The translations under genes and the position numbers were made by a program. Below the pieces are notes generated by a model that worked only from the letters and a program-made list of their open reading frames with translations, searched no databases and was not told the origin of the DNA. Below are positions 1 through 3,983 of a stretch of DNA of 5,355 nucleotides, in pieces (the stretch's first letter is position 1; every line of letters begins with the position of its first letter). Origin of the DNA: Thermoplasmatota archaeon (GTDB lineage: Archaea; Thermoplasmatota; Thermoplasmata; Methanomassiliicoccales; Methanomassiliicoccaceae); NCBI GenBank assembly GCA_022709105.1, contig JAKIXL010000070.1, positions 1 to 5,355 of the forward strand, written 5' to 3'.

Positions 1-602
1 ATTCCCTTGGTGGTGAACGGATAGGGGGCGATGGTCGGCTTGGCGGTGGATATGCGCTCCACTAGCTGGCTCTTCCCTACGTTGGGGTAACCGGCGATCA
101 CCACGGTCTGCACCGCAGTGTCCACAGCAGGCAGCTGTCTCAGCTTGTCACGGGCCTTCTGGCAGAACTCGAGGTCCGGCCCTACTCGGTTGATCACGGA
201 AGAGAACCTCCCGTAGAACTCCCTGGTCGCTTTGGCCACCTCGTCGATGTTGGGGGCCCTCCGCACCTTGAGCAGATATTTGCGCTGGAGGTCGGAGCAC
301 TTCTCGGCGCACCATGATAGGTTCGCCAGCGCCTTCTTCAGATTGTCATGACCGATGATGACGTCGATGAGCTGGGAATAGAACTCCTCCTCCTTCTCCA
401 TCCGGGGGAACGAGCGGACGTACTTCAACAGCGTGGTGGTGGTCATGTCCCCTATGGTGGTGATCTTGGCGATGTTGGTCTTCTTGACCGTGTCGAAGGC
501 GGCCGCCCCGCTAACCTCCGCCCTGGAGGCCCGGGCGAAGGCCCGGTCCAGTAGCTCCTGGGCCGTCATTATGGTCGGTATCTGCCGCTTCCAGTCCTGC
601 AT
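1..602 (-). CDS. NOG1-family GTP-binding protein, N-terminal part (runs off left edge)
   Basis: This is the first 200 residues of an Obg/NOG1-related GTPase; the rest lies beyond base 1. Residues 1-160 form the charged, helical N-terminal domain typical of NOG1, beginning MQDWKRQIPTIMTAQELLDR. Next comes a hydrophobic strand (TVVIAG) and the P-loop GYPNVGKS (171-178), which matches the G1 pattern GxxxxGKS. The YPFTTKG segment (194-200) corresponds to the switch I/G2 region of this family. In eukaryotes NOG1 acts in large ribosomal subunit assembly, and the archaeal homologue is presumed to do the same in the cytoplasm. The ATG at 602 was chosen because it opens the conserved N-terminus and lies about 27 bases from an A-box-like TTAATAA, which fits a leaderless message. 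Another ATG at 612 is out of frame. The gene diverges from the Nudix gene. The family call is secure; the ribosomal role is from family knowledge. Confidence 0.93.
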   Translation of the reverse strand, partial: MQDWKRQIPTIMTAQELLDRAFARASRAEVSGAAAFDTVKKTNIAKITTIGDMTTTTLLKYVRSFPRMEKEEEFYSQLIDVIIGHDNLKKALANLSWCAEKCSDLQRKYLLKVRRAPNIDEVAKATREFYGRFSSVINRVGPDLEFCQKARDKLRQLPAVDTAVQTVVIAGYPNVGKSQLVERISTAKPTIAPYPFTTKG

Positions 603-622
603 GGGCGGCCATAGGAGAGAGC

Positions 623-638
623 AAGTTATTAAGTTATC
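623..638. promoter_or_regulatory. Shared divergent promoter region with tandem AAGTTAT repeat
   Basis: This AT-rich island in GC-rich DNA lies between two divergent genes. It reads as two tandem 8-base units, AAGTTATT and AAGTTATC. The TTATTAA at 626-632 is A-box-like on both strands. Its centre is about 31 bases before the Nudix start (660) and about 27 bases before the NOG1 start (602). These are the spacings expected for archaeal promoters giving leaderless or nearly leaderless transcripts. No clear Shine-Dalgarno sequence precedes either start. The promoter is inferred from position and composition only. Confidence 0.55.
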
Positions 639-659
639 ATCCGCCGATGGTCCGCGACG

Positions 660-1364
660 ATGAGCCCCGGGATCGCGTTCCAGTTCTGGTTGACCGACGG
701 AGACCGCCGCATCCTGGGCGAGGAGGACGCGAGACTGCTCGCTGCCATCTCGAGGCTCGGCTCCCTCGAGTCCGTGGCGATGGAGCTGTCTATCGGCGTC
801 GAGGACGTCAGAGAGGCGCTGGCCCGCATCAGGGACGATTGCGGAAAGAAGATCGCCGGCGGCCCGGAGACAAGATGCCACCTGACCGAGTACGGAAAGG
901 CGCTCCTTGACGAGTTCAGCAACAAACGGAGGCGGGCCGCGGAGCAGTTGGCCAACGCTTTCAGGAACCCGGCCCCCGCTGCCGACGGGATCGTGTTGGT
1001 TGACGGGAGGATCGTGCTCATAAGGCGCGGGCGGGAGCCAGAGAAGGGGAAATACGCCCTGCCGGGCGGCTTCGTGGAGCATGGGGAGCGCGTCGAGGAG
1101 TGTGTGGTGCGCGAGGTGCGTGAGGAGACCGGCCTGCGTACCGAGCCCCTTGAGCTGATGGGCGTGTACTCGGACCCTTCGAGGGACCCACGGGGGCATA
1201 TCCTCAGCATGGTATTCCGAATGAGGGTCCTGGGCGGCGAGCTTGGGGCCGGCGATGATGCCGAGGGGGCTTCGCTCTTCGACCTCGACGCGCTGCCAGA
1301 GCTGGCCTTCGACCACGCCAGGATCATCGCGGACTACCTGAAGGCCTCTGGCCGAGGCCGCTGA
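660..1364 (+). CDS. ModE-like winged-helix/Nudix hydrolase fusion, probable ADP-ribose pyrophosphatase type
   Basis: The product is 234 residues in two parts. Residues 5-100 resemble the ModE-type winged-helix DNA-binding domain: FQFWLTDGDRRILGEEDARL, a GSLESVAMELSI helix-turn-helix, and HLTEYGKALLDEF closing the wing. Residues 108-230 are a Nudix hydrolase with a perfect signature at 137-159 (Gx5Ex7REVxEExGL; G137, E143, R151, E152, E155, E156, G158), whose glutamates bind the catalytic metal. The following VYSDPSRDPRGH (169-180) puts a proline about 14-15 residues after the box, as in ADP-ribose pyrophosphatases, which split ADP-ribose to AMP and ribose 5-phosphate. The substrate is therefore a reasonable guess, not shown. 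The ATG at 660 is chosen because the upstream frame has only a few codons before a TAA at 630 and no other ATG. Known Nudix regulators such as NrtR have the opposite domain order. It may be a DNA-binding metabolite sensor, an enzyme, or both. Confidence 0.88.
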   Translation: MSPGIAFQFWLTDGDRRILGEEDARLLAAISRLGSLESVAMELSIGVEDVREALARIRDDCGKKIAGGPETRCHLTEYGKALLDEFSNKRRRAAEQLANAFRNPAPAADGIVLVDGRIVLIRRGREPEKGKYALPGGFVEHGERVEECVVREVREETGLRTEPLELMGVYSDPSRDPRGHILSMVFRMRVLGGELGAGDDAEGASLFDLDALPELAFDHARIIADYLKASGRGR

Positions 1365-1397
1365 TCCGCCCCATCTCAGAACCTGACCCCAGGCTGG

Positions 1398-1410
1398 AAA
1401 GCTTTTTTAC
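1398..1410 (+). promoter_or_regulatory. A-box-like promoter of the Lrp/AsnC gene
   Basis: TTTTTTA at 1403-1409 is centred about 29 bases before the ATG at 1435, so transcription would begin only a few bases before the start codon. It overlaps an 8-base perfect palindrome, AAAGCTTT (1398-1405), which could be a regulator site. A short AAGG lies close to the ATG, too near for a standard ribosome binding site. The T-run could also help terminate the Nudix transcript, which ends 38 bases upstream. Confidence 0.5.
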
Positions 1411-1434
1411 CGACGGCAAGCGTACAAAGGAACG

Positions 1435-1875
1435 ATGCTGCAGGACGATCTTGACACCAGGATACTCCGACTGTTGCAGCGCAACGGCAAGCTTACCTAT
1501 GAGGAGATAGGCGCGATCGTCGACCGGTCTCCGTCGACCATACGCGACCGCATCAAGAAGCTGGAGGAGAACAAGACCATAATGGGCTACTCCGCCATCG
1601 TGAACCACGAGCGGATGGGCATAAGCTGCGACGCGTACATAGCTGCGGACATACCGCCGGACAAGGCGCAGACAGCGATCGCCTCCCTGTTCTCCATGGA
1701 GAGCGTTTCCGAGATCCTCAGGGTCACCGGGGAGCGGAGGATAATGTTCCGGGTGCGGGCCGCCAACAACGCTGAGATGATCGACCTAATAGACCGCAAG
1801 ATACGGCCCCTGGGTTTCCACAACATCGAGGTGACCGTGGTCCTGGAGCCGGTGGTCCGTTATCCCGGGCTTTGA
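1435..1875 (+). CDS. Lrp/AsnC family transcriptional regulator
   Basis: At 146 residues this is the usual length for a stand-alone Lrp/AsnC protein. Residues 5-55 are the N-terminal helix-turn-helix: LDTRILRLLQRNGKLTYEEI, then the recognition helix STIRDRIKKLEE (34-45) and the IMGYSAIVN link. Residues 64-142 form the RAM/AsnC effector and oligomerisation domain, with alternating strands and helices and an RVTGERRIMFRV strand pair at 96-108. The family position usually written G-D-Y-D is here G-E-R-R, so the effector pocket may differ and no amino-acid ligand can be assigned. Lrp proteins form dimers or octamers that bind DNA and often control their own gene. The gene has its own A-box, lies 70 bases after the Nudix gene, and its stop codon directly abuts that of the convergent MEDS gene. 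The family is certain; the regulon is unknown. Confidence 0.93.
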   Translation: MLQDDLDTRILRLLQRNGKLTYEEIGAIVDRSPSTIRDRIKKLEENKTIMGYSAIVNHERMGISCDAYIAADIPPDKAQTAIASLFSMESVSEILRVTGERRIMFRVRAANNAEMIDLIDRKIRPLGFHNIEVTVVLEPVVRYPGL

Positions 1876-2505
1876 TCAGCGGACCCCGGCGGCCTCGTCG
1901 GGAACCGCCAGAAGAAGGCGGCGGCCGTCCTTGGATGCCTTGCCCACGGAGCTCTTGGACACGACCCAGAACTTCCTGGTCAACAGGCCGCTCTCGAGGA
2001 CCATCGGGCTCACCCGGAGTATTCTCTCCAACTGCTCCGGGGAATAGTGGGGGGTGCCGTACTGGCCCACCAGCGTCACGTGAGGGTTGGAAGGGGCCAG
2101 GGACAGAGATGATATCTGTACGATGTGGGCCTCGAAGGCCGGCTCGTCATCCCCCAGCCAGTCCAGGTCCCACATAAGGACCAGGTCCGATGCTCCGTTC
2201 TCGACGGCGGCCTCGGCCTCTGCCAGCATGATCGCCTCCAGAGCATCGGGGCAATAGTCCCCTGCCGGACAGAGCGTCTCCCTCCCCGGCACGATCGTCA
2301 GGTGGCCATCGTCAATGGCCGCGTCCAGAATCCGTGACCGCGGCGCCTTGGCATCCTTGTCCCACCTATCGCTCAGCAAGATAAGACGCTGGGACTCGTT
2401 CATCCAAGATATCATTTCGGTGACCACGCGGACCTGCTCGGAATCACTGCGGTAGATGTGCGCCGCGTGGTCCCCCTTGCTTAGCCCCTCATACCATCGC
2501 TTCAT
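1876..2505 (-). CDS. Stand-alone MEDS (DcmR-type sensory) domain protein
   Basis: The product is 209 residues with no signal peptide or membrane segment. It resembles the MEDS domain (methanogen/methylotroph DcmR sensory domain), a RecA/KaiC-like alpha-beta fold found in signalling proteins. Evidence is the N-terminal GDHAAHIYRSDSEQVRVVTE (11-30), the strand RLILLSDRW (40-48), a helical AEAEAAVENG segment (95-104) before strand LVLMWDLDWL (108-117), and the closing PMVLESG (167-173). No Walker A motif is visible. There is no attached kinase, HTH or other output domain, so it probably acts through a partner or binds a small ligand directly. Cysteines 79 and 85 lie close together and could be redox-active or metal-binding (inference). 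The ATG at 2505 has GGGGG six bases upstream. The gene follows SOD by 58 bases with no A-box in the gap, which suggests co-transcription. Family confidence is fairly high; function is unknown. Confidence 0.75.
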   Translation of the reverse strand: MKRWYEGLSKGDHAAHIYRSDSEQVRVVTEMISWMNESQRLILLSDRWDKDAKAPRSRILDAAIDDGHLTIVPGRETLCPAGDYCPDALEAIMLAEAEAAVENGASDLVLMWDLDWLGDDEPAFEAHIVQISSLSLAPSNPHVTLVGQYGTPHYSPEQLERILRVSPMVLESGLLTRKFWVVSKSSVGKASKDGRRLLLAVPDEAAGVR

Positions 2506-2534
2506 CTCATTCCCCCGGCCTCATGTCGGCCCAA

Positions 2535-2556
2535 GGGCGGGTCCGAGAACCCGCCC
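2535..2556 (-). other. Perfect 8-bp hairpin between the SOD and MEDS genes
   Basis: GGGCGGGT (2535-2542) and ACCCGCCC (2549-2556) are exact reverse complements around a 6-base loop. The stem is almost pure GC and starts 8 bases beyond the SOD stop codon. No T-run follows it on the minus strand, so it does not look like a simple oligo-T terminator. It could stabilise the SOD message, cause partial termination, or tune expression of the downstream MEDS gene. The structure is seen in the sequence; the role is inferred. Confidence 0.6.
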
Positions 2557-2563
2557 GCCGGCC

Positions 2564-3193
2564 CTATCTCTTGCCTCCCAACGCTCTTTCCAACCTATGG
2601 TCGATCACTTCCCAGTTGACGACGTTCCAGAAGCTGGCAGTGTACTTGGCCTTTTCGTTTTTATAGTCCAGGTAATATGCGTGCTCCCACGCGTCCATCG
2701 CCATGAGGACCTTGAACCCAGGGATCGCGTATAGGTCATGGTCCTTTATCTGGACAAGGAGCGGCCGCTCTAACTGGCCGCACCAGACCAACGTGGCCCA
2801 GCCCGACGACTCCACGGAGTTGGCCAGCTCGGTGAACTCTTTCTGGAACCGCTCGAAGCTGCCGAACTCCTTGTTGAGGACATCGGCGAGCATGCCTCCC
2901 GGCCTCCCCCCTCCTCCGGAGGAGGCGGGGCGCATGTTGTCCCAATAGAGCGAGTGGAGCATGTGGCCCCCCACGTTGAACGCGAGGGCCTGGGCCTCGC
3001 ACCTCATGTTCGGCATGGCATCGCCGGCCCTTGCCTTCTCCATCCTCTCCAGGGCAGCGTTGGCCTGATCGACGTATTTCTTATGATGGCCGTCGTGATG
3101 GAGCCTCAACAGTTGTTCTGAAATGCTTGGCGCAAGGTCCCCGTACCCGTAATGCAGGGCGGGGAGCGAATAGCGTCCCTTGCCATTGGTCAT
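2564..3193 (-). CDS. sod: Superoxide dismutase, Fe/Mn family
   Basis: The product is a 209-residue cytoplasmic enzyme that converts superoxide to oxygen and hydrogen peroxide. Numbering from the ATG at 3193, the metal ligands are H32 (in RLHHDGHHKKYV), H80 (in GGHMLHSLYW), D167 and H171 (in MDAWEHAYYLDY). Second-sphere residues H36 and Y40 are present. Helical-hairpin and alpha-beta domains are both complete. G76 sits where Mn-type enzymes have glycine. H152 (in KDHD) sits where bacterial Mn enzymes have glutamine, a substitution seen in several archaeal and mycobacterial SODs. Metal choice therefore cannot be settled. A GTG at 3217 would add eight residues (MAPRRRCT), but it lies only about 8 bases from the A-box at 3221-3228, so it would probably not be in the transcript. 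ATG 3193 is preferred. A Gly-rich loop (SSGGGGRPGG) falls between the two domains. The gene probably heads a unit with the MEDS gene. Confidence 0.96.
   Translation of the reverse strand: MTNGKGRYSLPALHYGYGDLAPSISEQLLRLHHDGHHKKYVDQANAALERMEKARAGDAMPNMRCEAQALAFNVGGHMLHSLYWDNMRPASSGGGGRPGGMLADVLNKEFGSFERFQKEFTELANSVESSGWATLVWCGQLERPLLVQIKDHDLYAIPGFKVLMAMDAWEHAYYLDYKNEKAKYTASFWNVVNWEVIDHRLERALGGKR
2910..2925. repeat. 16-bp perfect palindrome inside the SOD coding region
   Basis: The sequence is CCTCCTCCGGAGGAGG, perfectly self-complementary with no loop, and a further three C-G pairs follow outside one mismatch. It encodes part of the Ser/Gly-rich loop (SSGGGG) of SOD. In the message GGAGGAGG is Shine-Dalgarno-like and CCUCCUCC mimics the 16S anti-Shine-Dalgarno. 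It may be only a by-product of GC-rich Gly and Ser codons. Confidence 0.6.
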
Positions 3194-3219
3194 GGTACAT
3201 CGCCTTCTGGGAGCCACGA

Positions 3220-3230
3220 CTATAATTTAC
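3220..3230 (-). promoter_or_regulatory. A-box-like promoter of the SOD gene
   Basis: On the minus strand this reads GTAAATTATAG, a TATA-like stretch in GC-rich surroundings, centred about 32 bases before the SOD ATG at 3193. Predicted transcription start is near 3199, downstream of the alternative GTG at 3217. The same bases read TATAATTTA on the plus strand and could also act in that direction. Confidence 0.6.
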
Positions 3231-3381
3231 TTTTGACAGATGTCGGCGCGTATAGGCGCTGGGAACGATCTCAAGGGACAAGGCGGCGCCTGTTGGTCCC
3301 TGCCTTCCGGTGCAGGCATGGGCTCGCGTGCGGGCTGCTGGGTACCTTTTTACCGTAGGACCCGCAGTTTTCTAGGGGGAC
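3231..3381. other. Non-coding gap between zinc-ribbon and SOD genes; possible small RNA
   Basis: No frame here gives a believable protein. On the plus strand the SOD A-box region could drive transcription from about 3250. Short stems follow: CCTGC/GCAGG (3299-3303 with 3312-3316), and a competing TGCCT/AGGCA (3301-3305 with 3314-3318). A five-base T-run at 3347-3351 could end a transcript of about 100 bases. On the minus strand no T-run terminator for the zinc-ribbon gene is visible. The small RNA is a hypothesis based on the placement of these signals only. Confidence 0.25.
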
Positions 3382-3843
3382 CTATCTCGCGTTCTCGGAG
3401 GACAGCGGACGCAGCAAGCGTTCTTCGACCTTCAGGCCGCAGCTGTCGCAGTAGCGCGCATCGTCCATGATCAGATGCGAGCACCGGGGGCAGCGTCCTC
3501 GCAGCAGCACCTTGCCGTTGACCATGGCCTGAACCGGGAGGTCCTCGCATCTCGAGGGCATCTCTATGTGCAGCCTGTCATCGTTAGGGGGGATGATAGG
3601 CACGATGACATGGCCGCAGTAGGCGCAGGCGTTCCAGTTGAGAGCGATGTGCCTCCGGCAGGAGGGGCACTCCTTCTTGAGAACCAGGGCGCAGTACGGG
3701 CAGACGATATAGTCATCGTGGACGAACACGCCGCATCTTGGGCACCGTCCGTTCTTCTGCCCAATGCGCAGACGCGCGTCCAGGCCGGCAAGTCCGCCGT
3801 CATCAGCCATCACCTCGTGTTCGATCCTGCCCTCTGCTCTCAT
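3382..3843 (-). CDS. Triple zinc-ribbon protein of unknown function
   Basis: The product is 153 residues with six CxxC knuckles that pair into three zinc ribbons: C34/C37 with C48/C51, C59/C62 with C73/C76, and C118/C121 with C132/C135. The first two are adjacent and resemble a double zinc ribbon (DZR). The third is separated by a 40-residue linker rich in prolines and acidic residues (PIIPPNDDRLHIEMPSRCED) that contains a single extra cysteine, C99. Each ribbon should bind one zinc ion. Such ribbons serve in nucleic-acid or protein binding, but no catalytic domain, helix-turn-helix or membrane segment is present to narrow the role. The start at 3843 lies about 33 bases from an A-box. A second in-frame ATG at 3810 (MADDGG) is possible, since ribbon 1 begins only after it. 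The gene diverges from the MFS exporter and is followed by the SOD gene on the same strand after a separate promoter. I do not recognise a named family. Confidence 0.85.
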   Translation of the reverse strand: MRAEGRIEHEVMADDGGLAGLDARLRIGQKNGRCPRCGVFVHDDYIVCPYCALVLKKECPSCRRHIALNWNACAYCGHVIVPIIPPNDDRLHIEMPSRCEDLPVQAMVNGKVLLRGRCPRCSHLIMDDARYCDSCGLKVEERLLRPLSSENAR

Positions 3844-3871
3844 CTAGGTCACGGCCTTCTTACCGAGGGCA

Positions 3872-3881
3872 GATTAAATAT
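3872..3881 (-). promoter_or_regulatory. A-box-like promoter of the zinc-ribbon gene
   Basis: On the minus strand this reads ATATTTAATC, centred about 33 bases before the ATG at 3843, which would give a leader of only a few bases. A GTGA lies 6-9 bases before the ATG and could be a weak ribosome binding site. Inferred from composition and spacing. Confidence 0.5.
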
Positions 3882-3888
3882 CTTTTTC

Positions 3889-3924
3889 GACATATTTATC
3901 AATGGTGGACACCCAGCATATGTC
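3889..3924 (+). promoter_or_regulatory. Exporter promoter with flanking inverted repeat (possible operator)
   Basis: ATATTTAT (3892-3899) is the best plus-strand A-box before the MFS gene and would start transcription near 3920, leaving a leader of about 60 bases. The perfect 7-base inverted repeat GACATAT (3889-3895) and ATATGTC (3918-3924) brackets it. One arm overlaps the A-box, the other the predicted start. The arms are 29 bases apart centre to centre, close to three helical turns. A small GGTG-GA-CACC palindrome (3904-3913) lies nearly concentric between them. This arrangement fits repression of the exporter, but no regulator is identified. Confidence 0.4.
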
Positions 3925-3983
3925 CCATCATGCTTATCTAGGCCTTAGCCCCTTTTTGACCGCCTTCATGGCGGGGGCCGGCA

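Noticed and set aside
629..1327. 232-codon open frame on the minus strand opposite the Nudix gene
   Set aside because: The product is a low-complexity Ser/Arg/Pro-rich chain with no domain, and the opposite strand carries an intact Nudix box. It is a shadow of GC-rich codon use.
1872..2177. 101-codon plus-strand frame overlapping the end of the Lrp gene
   Set aside because: It is Pro/Arg/Gly-rich and lies opposite the MEDS C-terminus. It is a shadow, not an extension of the regulator.
3081..3281. 66-codon minus-strand frame spanning the SOD promoter and start
   Set aside because: It runs across the A-box and overlaps the conserved SOD N-terminus in another frame. There is no recognisable sequence or start signal.
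3241..3360. Possible tRNA in the SOD/zinc-ribbon gap
   Set aside because: Short stems are present, but there is no GTTCRA T-loop motif and no 7-bp acceptor stem on either strand.
3475..3948. 157-codon plus-strand frame opposite the zinc-ribbon gene
   Set aside because: It is antisense to six conserved CxxC motifs and has no recognisable domain. The minus-strand gene explains the sequence.
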